From assembly GCA_028279685.1 (NCBI GenBank), contig JANQNG010000046.1, positions 1-51,992 on the forward strand: a DNA stretch of 51,992 bases, read 5' to 3'. This DNA is from Candidatus Nanoarchaeia archaeon (GTDB taxonomy: Archaea > Nanobdellota > Nanobdellia > Woesearchaeales > SKIA01). Below are positions 1-8,215 of this stretch, one piece after another. Position 1 is the first letter of the stretch. Each line of letters begins with the position of its first letter. Under the pieces are notes generated by a model. The model was not told the origin of the DNA. It was given only the letters and a program-made list of their open reading frames with translations, and did no database searches. Both the position numbers and the translations under genes were made by a program.

Positions 1-240
1 AATCCAAGGATTATCCTCATTGCATGTATTATCATATTCTCCAAATATATATTTTATACCATGAAATTCATTAAGAGCCACATTGTAATCTTTAACCTCT
101 TTTGGACAATTCGCAATTGAATCATAAATCATAGCTCCTGATGAAATTATTACTGAGGCAGACAAAGTATAAAACAAATTTCGCATCACCTTATATCTTC
201 TCCATTTTTTCTGTTTTTCCTCTTGAGATATCATAAGCAT
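1..240 (-). CDS. N-terminus of unknown membrane-anchored protein (partial)
   Basis: The reading frame runs off the left edge of the window, so only the first 80 residues are visible. The protein starts with a charged cytoplasmic stretch rich in Lys, Arg and Glu. A hydrophobic segment follows at about residues 20-38 and reads as a signal anchor or uncleaved signal peptide. The exported part begins with a Cys at about residue 46 and includes Tyr-rich sequence. I do not recognise the family. I chose the ATG at 238-240; a second in-frame ATG lies two codons later. A TATA-like stretch at about 257-270 would make the transcript nearly leaderless. It is divergent from the TrmB-like regulator, which could control it. 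Confidence 0.55.
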   Translation of the reverse strand, partial: MLMISQEEKQKKWRRYKVMRNLFYTLSASVIISSGAMIYDSIANCPKEVKDYNVALNEFHGIKYIFGEYDNTCNEDNPWI

Positions 241-272
241 GTAACTTTCAAATCCAATTTAAAATTTATCAC

Positions 273-284
273 CCCCTCAAGGGG
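273..284. promoter_or_regulatory. Palindrome between divergent promoters
   Basis: CCCCT-CA-AGGGG lies midway between the TATA-like element of the leftward gene (about 257-270) and that of the rightward TrmB-like gene (about 293-306). This position suits an operator for autoregulation by the TrmB-like protein and control of its neighbour. The role is inferred from position only. Confidence 0.4.
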
Positions 285-328
285 TTAATATTAAAAAAAT
301 TTAAATATGACACATTATTTTCCAGATT

Positions 329-1090
329 ATGGACGTAAAAATACTACAGAACATTGGCCTGACTGATGGAGAAATTAAAGTATATCTCGCATTAATTAAA
401 TTAGGGTCTTCCACCACAGGACCCATTACTAAAATATCTAATGTTTCTGCATCTAAAACATACTCAATTCTTGAAAGGTTAATGCAGAAAGGGCTTGTTT
501 CTTATGTCATAAAAGAGAGGACAAGATATTATCAAGCAGAAGATCCAAGCAAACTCAAGGAATATATTAACAAAAAAGAAGAAGATTTGCAAAAACAAAA
601 AGAAGAAATTGACAAATTAATCCCTCAACTTCAGCTGCAGAAAAAATTAGGACAATCTAAAAATGAAGTTCAAATTTACAAAGGTTTCAAAGGGATTCAA
701 ACAATTACTGATCATATTTATTTAAAACTAAAAAAAGGCGATACTTGGTATAACATAGGGGTTCCTTCTTATCAATCCGAAAAATATCATAACTATTGGC
801 ATGAAGATCATCTTAAAAGAATCAAAAAAGGAATAAAAAGCAAAATGCTTTTCAATATAAACACCCCAAAAGAAATCATAAAAAATAGGAATTCCTACAA
901 AGATTGCGAAGCAAAATACATGCCAATTCCAGTTGAGACTCCTTCTTGGATATTAATCTATAAAGACGTTACAGTTATAGCTCTTCCAAGCGATAATCCA
1001 ATTGCAATAGAAATTGAAAATGAACAAATATCAAAAGCATTCATGGAGTATTTCAATGCTTTCTGGAAGATAGCAGAAAAAGAAAACTAA
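329..1090 (+). CDS. TrmB-family transcriptional regulator
   Basis: This 253-residue protein has the TrmB layout. A winged helix-turn-helix lies at about residues 8-75 (QNIGLTDGEIKVYLALIKLG, then a recognition region around SASKTYSILERL). A Lys/Glu-rich coiled coil spans about 80-125, and a C-terminal sensor-like domain runs to the end. Known TrmB proteins respond to sugars or other small ligands and act as repressors or activators; the ligand here cannot be read from sequence. The gene has its own promoter and a palindrome upstream. Its stop codon overlaps the stop of the convergent flavin reductase by four bases. Family call is firm, target set unknown. Confidence 0.85.
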   Translation: MDVKILQNIGLTDGEIKVYLALIKLGSSTTGPITKISNVSASKTYSILERLMQKGLVSYVIKERTRYYQAEDPSKLKEYINKKEEDLQKQKEEIDKLIPQLQLQKKLGQSKNEVQIYKGFKGIQTITDHIYLKLKKGDTWYNIGVPSYQSEKYHNYWHEDHLKRIKKGIKSKMLFNINTPKEIIKNRNSYKDCEAKYMPIPVETPSWILIYKDVTVIALPSDNPIAIEIENEQISKAFMEYFNAFWKIAEKEN

Positions 1091-1800
1091 TTATTCATTC
1101 CAGGTATTTCCCATTTATCGAATTTAATGTGTGATTCATCTATACGTAATCTTGCCATAATGTCATGCATCGCTTTGTTCATTGAAGGAGGTCCGCAAAT
1201 ATACCATATCTTTTTCTCTGGTTCAATCACTTGTTTGAGCACTTTCTCTATGTCGATGAAACCACATACTCCTTGCCAGTTTTCATCATCGCAAATGACA
1301 TTGATTACATCGATATTCGGTAGTTTATTCATTTCATCAAGTTCATTCCTATAGATAATATCTTTCTCTGCTTGATTGCCAAAAAAAAGCGTAAATTGGT
1401 TCGGTAATCTTTTTGCTACAGCATAACGTAATATACTCATAAACGGTGTAATCCCTGATCCTCCTGCGAGAAATACTATATCTTCTTTCGTATTTTTTTC
1501 AAAATTCAATGATCTTCCTCGAGGACCATCTATATTGAGCTTATCACCTACTTCAAGTGTGAGTAATGCTTTTGTAAAAGTGCCAACTTCTTTAACGGTG
1601 ATATCTATCTGATCTTCAGTTGGCGAGCTACTGAACGTTAATGGTTTTCCTTCTGTTGGAAGATCAATTCTATCAACAAAAGAAACAATCGCAAATTGAC
1701 CTGGAATAAAAGAAAAATCAGCAGGCCTCTCTAAGCGGAATGTTTTCACATCAGGTGTTTCTTGGATGATTTCTATGATTTGGCCAACAAAAGCCATCAT
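1087..1800 (-). CDS. FAD/NAD(P)-binding oxidoreductase, probable rubredoxin reductase
   Basis: A ferredoxin-NADP reductase-fold protein of 237 residues. The flavin-binding stretch around KPLTFSSSP is at about residue 52, the nucleotide-binding motif [10 protein letters not shown] at about 112-121, and the late CGPPSM motif near 202. It should move electrons from NAD(P)H through FAD to an acceptor. Its start overlaps the rubredoxin stop by four bases (ATGA), so the two are translationally coupled and rubredoxin is the likely partner. ATG at 1798-1800 or 1795-1797 could be the start. The pair is controlled from the operator at 2002-2019. A role in reducing oxygen species or supplying electrons for Fe-S assembly is inferred from context. 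Confidence 0.85.
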   Translation of the reverse strand: MMAFVGQIIEIIQETPDVKTFRLERPADFSFIPGQFAIVSFVDRIDLPTEGKPLTFSSSPTEDQIDITVKEVGTFTKALLTLEVGDKLNIDGPRGRSLNFEKNTKEDIVFLAGGSGITPFMSILRYAVAKRLPNQFTLFFGNQAEKDIIYRNELDEMNKLPNIDVINVICDDENWQGVCGFIDIEKVLKQVIEPEKKIWYICGPPSMNKAMHDIMARLRIDESHIKFDKWEIPGMNN

Positions 1801-1940
1801 GCTTCCTCAAGTTTCTTAAATTGGTCTTTTCCGACAGCGCATTCTGGACAGGTCCAATCGTCAGGAAGATCATCCCACTTTGTTCCTTCTTTTTCTTCAT
1901 CATAGATATATCCGCATACTTCACATTCGTATTTTGCCAT
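1797..1940 (-). CDS. Rubredoxin
   Basis: A 47-residue protein with the complete rubredoxin signature: Cys6-x2-Cys9-Gly-Tyr near the start, and Cys31-Pro-Glu-Cys34 near the end. These four Cys bind a single iron. The length is typical for the family. A GAGGT ribosome site lies eight bases before the ATG. It is the first gene of a two-gene operon with the flavin reductase, overlapping by ATGA. The promoter region (TATA at 2018-2025 on the minus strand, then a palindromic operator) matches those of the superoxide dismutase and cysteine desulfurase genes, which places rubredoxin in a redox or iron regulon. Confidence 0.95.
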   Translation of the reverse strand: MAKYECEVCGYIYDEEKEGTKWDDLPDDWTCPECAVGKDQFKKLEEA

Positions 1941-2001
1941 AGTACTACCTCTTTTTCTCTTTTCGAATCATTATCATTCATAAGTTTTTTTATTTCAAGA
2001 A

Positions 2002-2019
2002 AATTAACAATAGTTAATT
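2002..2019 (-). promoter_or_regulatory. Palindromic operator of the rubredoxin operon
   Basis: Perfect 7-base arms AATTAAC and GTTAATT with a 4-base centre. Read on the coding strand of rubredoxin the core is TTAACTATTGTTAA, identical base for base to the superoxide dismutase operator at 5162-5175. It begins directly downstream of the TATA element TTTATAAA, overlapping it by two bases, which is a classic archaeal repressor position. Confidence 0.75.
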
Positions 2020-2058
2020 TATAAATCTTTCTGTTACTTCTGTGTGTTAATCAAAAAA

Positions 2059-2066
2059 TTTATAAA
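2059..2066 (+). promoter_or_regulatory. TATA box of cysteine desulfurase
   Basis: TTTATAAA lies about 26 bases before the ATG at 2091, so transcription should start at or next to the start codon, giving a leaderless mRNA. Confidence 0.6.
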
Positions 2067-2071
2067 GAATT

Positions 2072-2089
2072 TATTAACAATCGTTAATA
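2072..2089 (+). promoter_or_regulatory. Palindromic operator of the nifS-iscU operon
   Basis: Arms TATTAAC and GTTAATA around AATC; core TTAACAATCGTTAA at 2074-2087. It covers the expected transcription start and ends one base before the ATG. It belongs to the same operator family as 2002-2019 and 5162-5175. Confidence 0.75.
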
Positions 2090-2090
2090 A

Positions 2091-3248
2091 ATGGGAGTAG
2101 ATATCTACCTCGATAACGGAGGAACTACAAAAGTTGATGAACGTGTGGTTAAGGCCATGCTACCTTTCTTCACAGAACAATACGGTAATGCATCCTCAAC
2201 ACACGCACGAGGTTATGATGCACAGAAAGTATTGAATAAATCCAGAGATACTATCGCAAAATCAATTAATGCTTTAGATGAGGAAATCATTTTTACTTCA
2301 GGAGGAACTGAATCAAATAATTTCATATTGAAAGGGATTGCGTTTACTAACAAAAAGAAAGGCAACCACATCATTACAACAAAAGTTGAACATAAGTGCA
2401 TTATGAATACTTGCGCATGGCTTGAAACACAAGGTTTCATCATAACATACCTTGATGTTAATAAGGAAGGATTTATTGACCCTCAACAACTCGAAGAAGC
2501 TATCACAAACAAAACAATTTTAGTATCAATTATTCATGGCAATAATGAGACAGGCAGTATTAATGATCTTGAAGCATTAGGTGCTGTGTGCAAAAAACAC
2601 AATGTCTATTTCCACACTGATGCTTGTCAGAGCTATACGAAAACACCTCTTGATGTCAAAAAACAACATATCGATTTAATGACTATCAATGCACATAAAA
2701 TAAATGGTCCAAAAGGAGTTGGCGCAGCATTTATACGAAAAGGAATTAATATTACCCCTTTGTTGCACGGAGGCGATCAGGAATTTAAGAAACGAGCAGG
2801 AACAGAAAACATTCCTGGCATTGTAGGGTTTGCAAAAGCAGTTGACATTGCTTCTGAAAAAAATGTAAAACAAATGACTATATTAAGAGACAAGCTTATT
2901 GAAGGCTTACTTACCATTCAAGGAACGAAACTCAATGGACCTCTTGGAGAAAGAAGACTGTGCAATAATGTTAGTGTTTCATTCAAAGCTATTGAAGGAG
3001 AAGCCATCACAGGTATGCTTGACCTCAAAGGAATTGCCGCTTCAACAGGATCTGCCTGTTCTGCTAAAACATTAGAGCCAAGCTATGTATTAATGGCGAT
3101 GGGCCTTACGCACGAAGAAGCGAATGGTACCGTGCGATTGACGATAAGTAAAGACACAACAGAAAAAGATGTTACTATATTTTTGAAAGAAATAAAACTT
3201 GTCGTGGACAAATTAAGAGCTATCTCTCCATTCAAAGGTGATGCTTGA
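2091..3248 (+). CDS. Cysteine desulfurase (IscS/NifS type)
   Basis: A PLP enzyme of 385 residues that takes sulfur from cysteine as a persulfide for Fe-S clusters and thiolation. The internal aldimine Lys is about residue 203 in NAHKINGPKG. The conserved His is near HTDACQ. The catalytic Cys is about residue 323 in STGSACSAKTLEPS, the long mobile loop of class I enzymes. Full family length. The stop overlaps the IscU start by one base, forming a two-gene assembly operon with no visible SUF genes. Transcription appears leaderless and is probably repressed at the palindrome that covers the start site. Confidence 0.95.
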   Translation: MGVDIYLDNGGTTKVDERVVKAMLPFFTEQYGNASSTHARGYDAQKVLNKSRDTIAKSINALDEEIIFTSGGTESNNFILKGIAFTNKKKGNHIITTKVEHKCIMNTCAWLETQGFIITYLDVNKEGFIDPQQLEEAITNKTILVSIIHGNNETGSINDLEALGAVCKKHNVYFHTDACQSYTKTPLDVKKQHIDLMTINAHKINGPKGVGAAFIRKGINITPLLHGGDQEFKKRAGTENIPGIVGFAKAVDIASEKNVKQMTILRDKLIEGLLTIQGTKLNGPLGERRLCNNVSVSFKAIEGEAITGMLDLKGIAASTGSACSAKTLEPSYVLMAMGLTHEEANGTVRLTISKDTTEKDVTIFLKEIKLVVDKLRAISPFKGDA

Positions 3249-3619
3249 TGTACTCAAAAGAAACAATCAAACGATTCAGTGATCCACAATTTGTAGGTGA
3301 AATTGAAGATGCTGATGGTGTGGGTGAAGTAGGCAATATGAAATGCGGCGATGTGATGAAGATGTTCATCAAAGTAAAAGATGATGTCATCACCGATATT
3401 AAATTCAAGACATATGGCTGCATGGCTGCTATTGCAGCATCTGATATGATGTGTGAATTAGCTAAAGGAAAGAAAATTGATGACGCGTTGAAAATCACCG
3501 CAAAAGAAATCACTAAAGACTTAGGAGATTTACCTCCTGTGAAATTTCACTGTTCAATTCTAGGAACTCATGCTTTAAAGAAAGCTGTGGAAGACTATAA
3601 AAGTAAACAAAAGGCATAA
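3248..3619 (+). CDS. iscU: IscU/NifU-type Fe-S cluster scaffold
   Basis: A 123-residue scaffold on which Fe-S clusters are built. The three cluster Cys are in place: Cys33 in GNMKCGD, Cys58 in YGCMAA, and Cys102 in KFHCSILG; the Asp beside Cys33 is also present. I chose the ATG at 3248, which overlaps the TGA of the desulfurase; an in-frame TTG at 3245 is the only alternative nearby. Coupled translation with the desulfurase fits the known physical complex between the two proteins. No HscA, HscB or ferredoxin gene follows, so this is a minimal ISC unit. Confidence 0.93.
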   Translation: MYSKETIKRFSDPQFVGEIEDADGVGEVGNMKCGDVMKMFIKVKDDVITDIKFKTYGCMAAIAASDMMCELAKGKKIDDALKITAKEITKDLGDLPPVKFHCSILGTHALKKAVEDYKSKQKA

Positions 3620-3683
3620 TATTTATATTCTCACCAATAACTGAACAAAAAGTTTATAAACTTCAGAGTAAAAACAAATTCTC

Positions 3684-4319
3684 ATGGTAAAGAAGATAAG
3701 AATCACAGTAACACAGACTTCTTTGGATGAAAAAAACGGTAAACCAGCAAAAAAAAGTAAGGAACTTTACCTTTGTGAATTTGACGGTTGTGGAAATTTA
3801 TATAGTTCTAAAAAAGATGCAGAAAAATGCCAGTCGTTAGAGGTTCAAGGCCCGATTATCAATCCAGGCTTACTTCTAAAAAGAAATATGGGCGTAGGAG
3901 ATCAGTATTTAATTATTCATGAGAATACTGTACAAACTCATTACAGAATTTATCACTTTATGAACCTAAGAAAATATCATTTTGATTTAATTGAAGAATG
4001 TCCTGACGAAAAAGATGATGCTTGGCCTCACATGACCCGACATGATAAGATCAACCCTTTACATTTAAGAGAACAATTTTCTACTGATGGAAATATCTCA
4101 TACTCTCTCCTTGAAGATGAAGAGTTTGAAAAAATTAATGATCTCATTATGAAGGCGAATGCGACTGAAAATATAAGAAGCCAATTTAGATTTTACAGAA
4201 TACAAACATTATATAACAAATTTGATCTTTCTTTGCTTGATGCTGTTGAAAAAGTCGAAGGAGGAATAAGCCTTCCAAGAAATCATTCTCTTGAAAAATG
4301 TATTAACCTCAATTTCTAA
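3684..4319 (+). CDS. Unknown protein with N-terminal Cys cluster
   Basis: A 211-residue protein I do not recognise. The N-terminus is strongly basic. Residues about 29-50 have Cys at C-x4-C and again about 14 residues further on, next to a DAEKCQ stretch, which resembles a degenerate zinc finger. The rest is soluble mixed alpha/beta sequence with several Tyr and His. No signal peptide or membrane segment is seen. A TATA box near 3650-3660 about 25 bases upstream suggests a leaderless single-gene transcript. A nucleic-acid or protein-binding role is only a guess. Confidence 0.6.
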   Translation: MVKKIRITVTQTSLDEKNGKPAKKSKELYLCEFDGCGNLYSSKKDAEKCQSLEVQGPIINPGLLLKRNMGVGDQYLIIHENTVQTHYRIYHFMNLRKYHFDLIEECPDEKDDAWPHMTRHDKINPLHLREQFSTDGNISYSLLEDEEFEKINDLIMKANATENIRSQFRFYRIQTLYNKFDLSLLDAVEKVEGGISLPRNHSLEKCINLNF

Positions 4320-4337
4320 TAATTAGTGCTTCTTCGC

Positions 4338-5090
4338 TCATTGTAGATAATATATATTTAATCTATCTCCATCCAAATTTGTAGGATGATAGATACTTAT
4401 AACAGTATCTCCTGGTTGTGAATCTATAGTGATTGCTGATCTCAAGAATTTGCATGCAAGAGAAACAAAATAAAGTCCGAATCCATAATATTCTCCTCGT
4501 GTTGAGGCTCCGAGTTTTAGAAATCTTTTCGGGTTTCCTCTTTTTGGAAATCCAGGACCATTATCTCTCACTTTGAAACATATATACTCTGTTGCACCTA
4601 TATCTTCTGGTATGAATGCAGGATCAGGAATGTTGCCTTCAAATGTTGACACTTCTATCCTTATATCCCTTTCATCTTCATTAGTCAATCTGATAGAGTT
4701 CTTCACCATAGTATGAAGTGAAGTATATATCACTGGAAATTCTGTGTAAAGATCAGTAAATGAGTCTATTGATGTCTGAAATTGTTTCCCAAGAGAGAAA
4801 TTATTTTCTATGCGTGTAAGAAATGTTTTTATATCTTTTTCACTTGTTTTTTTGAGATAAAGTCTTTTGTGAGTTCCGAGAATAGTCAGTGTCTGCATTA
4901 TGTGATATGAATGCTTATGTGCTGCCCATGATTTCTCATAATCCACTTTAATATTCAACTCTGGACTCAGCGCAGTCCCAAGATCCTGAATAACTTTATT
5001 CTGATAGTCAACAAGATCATGGTTAATCAAGCGTATGAGCTTTGCTTTCTCCTTATACGTCAAAGGATTCTTTAATACCCTATTTCCCAT
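4338..5090 (-). CDS. Orphan histidine kinase-like protein
   Basis: A cytoplasmic protein of 250 residues with the two domains of a sensor kinase core. An H-box-like helix holds a candidate phospho-acceptor at about His24 in RLINHDLVDYQ. The C-terminal HATPase fold has an N box (MVKNSIRL), a G1 box (VRDNGPGFP) and a G2 stretch (GLYFVSLACKF). No membrane segment, PAS domain or receiver partner is visible. I chose the ATG at 5088-5090, because a TATA-like element (ACTTTATATTG on the minus strand, about 5112-5122) sits about 25 bases upstream; longer starts would begin before that promoter. It is divergent from the superoxide dismutase, so redox sensing is possible but unproven. Confidence 0.75.
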   Translation of the reverse strand: MGNRVLKNPLTYKEKAKLIRLINHDLVDYQNKVIQDLGTALSPELNIKVDYEKSWAAHKHSYHIMQTLTILGTHKRLYLKKTSEKDIKTFLTRIENNFSLGKQFQTSIDSFTDLYTEFPVIYTSLHTMVKNSIRLTNEDERDIRIEVSTFEGNIPDPAFIPEDIGATEYICFKVRDNGPGFPKRGNPKRFLKLGASTRGEYYGFGLYFVSLACKFLRSAITIDSQPGDTVISIYHPTNLDGDRLNIYYLQ

Positions 5091-5146
5091 TTTCGAGTGA
5101 ATACTAAAATACAATATAAAGTTTCTCATCAATAAAATCCACAAAT

Positions 5147-5157
5147 TTTATATATAA
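5147..5157 (+). promoter_or_regulatory. TATA box of superoxide dismutase
   Basis: TTTATATATAA is followed four bases later by the palindromic operator. The expected start of transcription is near 5178, leaving a short leader with a strong ribosome site. Confidence 0.6.
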
Positions 5158-5161
5158 CTTG

Positions 5162-5175
5162 TTAACTATTGTTAA
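5162..5175 (+). promoter_or_regulatory. Palindromic operator of superoxide dismutase
   Basis: TTAACTATTGTTAA, identical to the rubredoxin operator core in coding orientation. It sits between the TATA box and the expected start, where a bound protein would block RNA polymerase. Confidence 0.75.
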
Positions 5176-5185
5176 TATTGATTCT

Positions 5186-5192
5186 GGAGGTG
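5186..5192 (+). promoter_or_regulatory. Strong ribosome binding site of superoxide dismutase
   Basis: GGAGGTG ends seven bases before the ATG at 5200 and fixes that start. Confidence 0.8.
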
Positions 5193-5199
5193 TATTACT

Positions 5200-5808
5200 A
5201 TGAAGTATGAACTACCAACGCTAGACTATGAATACAATGCGCTAGAGCCGCATATTGATGAGCAAACAATGAAAATTCATCATCAGAAGCACCATAACGC
5301 TTATCTTGAGAAATTCAAAGCAGCAGTAAAAGGAACGGTGCTTGATGGCAAACCTGTTGAGGAGATTCTTTCCAATCCTGATACGATTCCTGCTGAGATT
5401 AAAACAGCAGTCATCAACAATGGTGGTGGCTATGCCAACCATAATATGTTCTGGAAGATGATGAGTCCTGATGGAGGAGGAGAACCTTCAGGCAAACTTG
5501 CTGAAGAGATCAAAAGAGTATTTGGGAGCTTCGATGCAATGAAAGAACTTTTCAATAAAGCTGCCGTGACTCGTTTCGGCTCAGGATGGGCATGGTTAGG
5601 CTTAGATGAACAAGGTAAACTACATGTTGGTTCAACAGCAAATCAAGATTCCCCATTATCGAAAGGCCACATCCCTCTTTTATGTCTTGATGTCTGGGAA
5701 CACTCGTATTATCTGAAATACCAGAACAAACGACCTGATTATATTGAAGCATTCTGGAATGTAGTCAATTGGAAAGAAGTGGAAAAAAGATTCGAAGAGG
5801 CGAAGTAA
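5200..5808 (+). CDS. sodA: Superoxide dismutase, Mn-type (Fe/Mn family)
   Basis: A 202-residue enzyme that converts superoxide to oxygen and peroxide. Metal ligands are visible: His in [11 protein letters not shown] (about 27-32), His81 in YANHNMFW, and Asp and His in LDVWEHSYY. The second-sphere Gln lies in NQDSPL and Gly-Gly precedes ANH, the pattern of Mn enzymes; Fe enzymes have Gln in the earlier helix. Mn or cambialistic use is therefore likely, though only assay would settle it. No signal peptide, so cytoplasmic. It has its own promoter with the redox palindrome and a strong ribosome site. Confidence 0.96.
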   Translation: MKYELPTLDYEYNALEPHIDEQTMKIHHQKHHNAYLEKFKAAVKGTVLDGKPVEEILSNPDTIPAEIKTAVINNGGGYANHNMFWKMMSPDGGGEPSGKLAEEIKRVFGSFDAMKELFNKAAVTRFGSGWAWLGLDEQGKLHVGSTANQDSPLSKGHIPLLCLDVWEHSYYLKYQNKRPDYIEAFWNVVNWKEVEKRFEEAK

Positions 5809-5860
5809 TTTTTTCTTAATAACATTATGAAGACTTTGTCAAGTATTGCTAAAGAAAAAA

Positions 5861-6571
5861 TTAATTCAGTGCAGCTTCAATGGCCTGCTCAAAGACAGCA
5901 TATGGTTGTGCTCCTGAGATGAGTTCACCATTTATTAAGAATCCTGGCGTACCTCTCACCCCTGCAGCTTGGCCAGCAGACATATCTTTCTGGACTTCTG
6001 AAGCCATCTCTCCTGAATCTAAACAATCATTGAACGCTTGCGTATTTAGCTCCAAATCTGTAGCGAATTGCTTGAATGCAGTCACTCCCCCTGAAACACC
6101 TTTGTCAAAGAGCATATCATGCATCTCCCAGAACTTATCTTGTTCACCAGCACATTCCGCTGCTTCGGCTGCTTTTTGAGCATTACTATGGAAAGGCAAT
6201 GGATAATCTCTGTAAATCAATTTCACTTTTCCTGTATTAATATAGTTCTGCTCTATCAAAGGCAGTGTCTGACTATAGAAACGTGTACAAAAAGAACATT
6301 CAAAATCACTCCATTCAACAATTGTCACAGGAGCATCTGCATCCCCTTTCACAGCATCATCGTCGGAAAAATCTGCAGCACCTGCCGGGATAGAAGGACT
6401 AGTCTTTTTCGCTGCAACTTCTGTAGGAGCTATCTTAATAATCTCTGAGTCATCGGTCGTGCCAATTGAGCTCTGCAAAACTCCTATTTGAATAATAATA
6501 ATCGCCAACATCACAATCTGTACTATCATAAAAAACATTTGCGTATTCTGTCTATTTTTTTTGTTCTTCAT
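5861..6571 (-). CDS. Membrane-anchored DsbA-family thiol oxidoreductase
   Basis: A 236-residue protein with an N-terminal membrane anchor at about 12-32, a short linker, and a thioredoxin-fold domain facing outward. The active site is Cys92-Ser-Phe-Cys95 and the cis-Pro loop is RGTPGF. It resembles archaeal and bacterial DsbA/BdbD proteins that make or shuffle disulfides in exported proteins. I chose the ATG at 6569-6571 because GGAGGT lies just upstream; the longer frame would begin 12 codons earlier without such a site. No DsbB partner lies nearby. Confidence 0.9.
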   Translation of the reverse strand: MKNKKNRQNTQMFFMIVQIVMLAIIIIQIGVLQSSIGTTDDSEIIKIAPTEVAAKKTSPSIPAGAADFSDDDAVKGDADAPVTIVEWSDFECSFCTRFYSQTLPLIEQNYINTGKVKLIYRDYPLPFHSNAQKAAEAAECAGEQDKFWEMHDMLFDKGVSGGVTAFKQFATDLELNTQAFNDCLDSGEMASEVQKDMSAGQAAGVRGTPGFLINGELISGAQPYAVFEQAIEAALN

Positions 6572-6675
6572 AAAAATACCTCCATGATCGCACCTCAAAA
6601 AACGCATTATAAATTTTATGAATCGGAAATCTTATGCAGAAAGCTTTTTAAATAAAGTTTTTATGCCAACAAACT

Positions 6676-7566
6676 ATGAACCACGCAGACATTAATTTCG
6701 ATGAAGAACTCGACAGAGGAGCAGAGTCTTATGAAGACAAAGTTGGCCATTGGTGGAATGAACGGGCATTAGATGATGCTCACGCCGATGCTTACCAAAA
6801 AGTCGCAGACCATGTGCAGAAAATAACTAAAGATAAAGATGCTCCTATTATTATTGACTATGCTTGCGGTAATGGAATCCTTGCAGGGATGATCTTTAGA
6901 AGAATCCCTAACGCAATTATCATCGCTATCGATGGCTCTTCCATGATGATAGAAAAAGCAAAAAAACAACTTGAAGAAGCAGGATTTCCTGTTGCAATGA
7001 AAAACATCCAAGAGGCATTCGGTTGTGAGAAAGGGATTTATCTCTGCAAAGAAAAGCTTCCTGACTTTGATTTTCCTGAAGGAAAAGCAGATGTTGTTGT
7101 ATTTAACTTTCCTAATATCGTTCCTCACGAAGATGAGCAAGACTACTACGATAAACATGGCTATAAAGATCCTGAAGATACCGTTGTAGCAAAAGAACTA
7201 TCTGAACTGCAAGATACTGAAGATGAAAATGATGACTCTGATCCTGAAGATGATTTTGATGATATGCTGACAAAGAAAGTGATCACACGAAATCTTCGAC
7301 AATTGCTCAAATGCCATGGTTTTCTTGTAAAAGTTGATTACGCTAACGGTGAACGAGAAGAATATACTGATGTTGTATTGATTCGCACAGAATTCGAAGA
7401 AGGAGTGCTTAATAGACAGGTTGCAGGCATAGTATCAAAACAACTATTCACACTACTCGACACAAAGTACTTCGAATCAGAAGTCATTCTTGATGTCTAC
7501 CATCAAACCGGCGATGAAGACGACAAAGAAGGTGGATATTTTATTTCTACGTTTAAGACCATATAA
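6676..7566 (+). CDS. SAM-dependent methyltransferase, class I
   Basis: A 296-residue protein with a class I methyltransferase fold. The SAM glycine motif is DYACGNG at residues 61-67, followed by an acidic strand end in IAIDGSSMM. A very acidic insert (Asp/Glu runs, about 165-200) interrupts the second half before a strand near KVDYANGEREE. The substrate cannot be read. The insert could be a lineage trait or a binding surface. The promoter is separate from its neighbours. I see no nucleic-acid binding domain. Confidence 0.8.
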   Translation: MNHADINFDEELDRGAESYEDKVGHWWNERALDDAHADAYQKVADHVQKITKDKDAPIIIDYACGNGILAGMIFRRIPNAIIIAIDGSSMMIEKAKKQLEEAGFPVAMKNIQEAFGCEKGIYLCKEKLPDFDFPEGKADVVVFNFPNIVPHEDEQDYYDKHGYKDPEDTVVAKELSELQDTEDENDDSDPEDDFDDMLTKKVITRNLRQLLKCHGFLVKVDYANGEREEYTDVVLIRTEFEEGVLNRQVAGIVSKQLFTLLDTKYFESEVILDVYHQTGDEDDKEGGYFISTFKTI

Positions 7567-7598
7567 AACGTTATAAATAATTTAATTATCCTATAGTT

Positions 7599-8174
7599 AT
7601 GAAAGACATAACTTTGATTCAGGCAGTGGGCGCAGAATCTATTTGCATTGAATTCTCCACAATTCCCTCAATTTCAAATAAAAGACTAAAAAATTTCTAT
7701 AATTATGTCTCAAAGATTCTAAAAAGACTTGATCCAGAAATAAATTATGAAAGCAAATTTTATGAATGGCGTGTGAAAGGATTACTTTTTCGATCATTTA
7801 GAAAATATTCAAGATTAGAAAAAAGTTTGCAAGTTATTGATGAAACAAAAAAAGGTTTAGATAAAGTGATCAGAACCAATAACTTAATCTATCATAAAGA
7901 GGCTCCAGAAATTAGCGAAGATATTAAACGTTATGCCGAAAGAAATCCTTATGGAGATATACTAATCACAAGACCAAATATAGAAATACATAGTACTGTA
8001 ACAAAATATAATCCTCACGATCTAATTTCTGAACTTAAAAAACTGAACTATGTGGAAATACCAGATAATTTTGAGAACTTTAACCCATTAGTTCCTACAT
8101 TAAGAGAAGGTTCTAATACAGATACTGTTACAACCAAAGATATTCTAAAACCTATAGAAATCGGAAGAAATTAG
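7599..8174 (+). CDS. Unknown protein
   Basis: A 191-residue protein, basic in its first half and mixed in the second, that I do not recognise. There is no signal peptide, membrane segment or Cys motif. A helix-rich region at about 25-100 has repeated Lys and Arg. TTATAAAT about 25 bases before the ATG indicates a leaderless transcript separate from the methyltransferase. Coding is supported by the promoter, the intact frame and codon usage like its neighbours. Confidence 0.6.
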   Translation: MKDITLIQAVGAESICIEFSTIPSISNKRLKNFYNYVSKILKRLDPEINYESKFYEWRVKGLLFRSFRKYSRLEKSLQVIDETKKGLDKVIRTNNLIYHKEAPEISEDIKRYAERNPYGDILITRPNIEIHSTVTKYNPHDLISELKKLNYVEIPDNFENFNPLVPTLREGSNTDTVTTKDILKPIEIGRN

Positions 8175-8215
8175 CCCTTCATAACCTTTATAACTTCTAG
8201 AACAATCATGATTAC

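Noticed and set aside
1751-1981. 76-residue minus-strand frame overlapping rubredoxin
   Set aside because: The rubredoxin frame has all four Cys, a ribosome site and the correct length; this frame has no motif and is a shadow.
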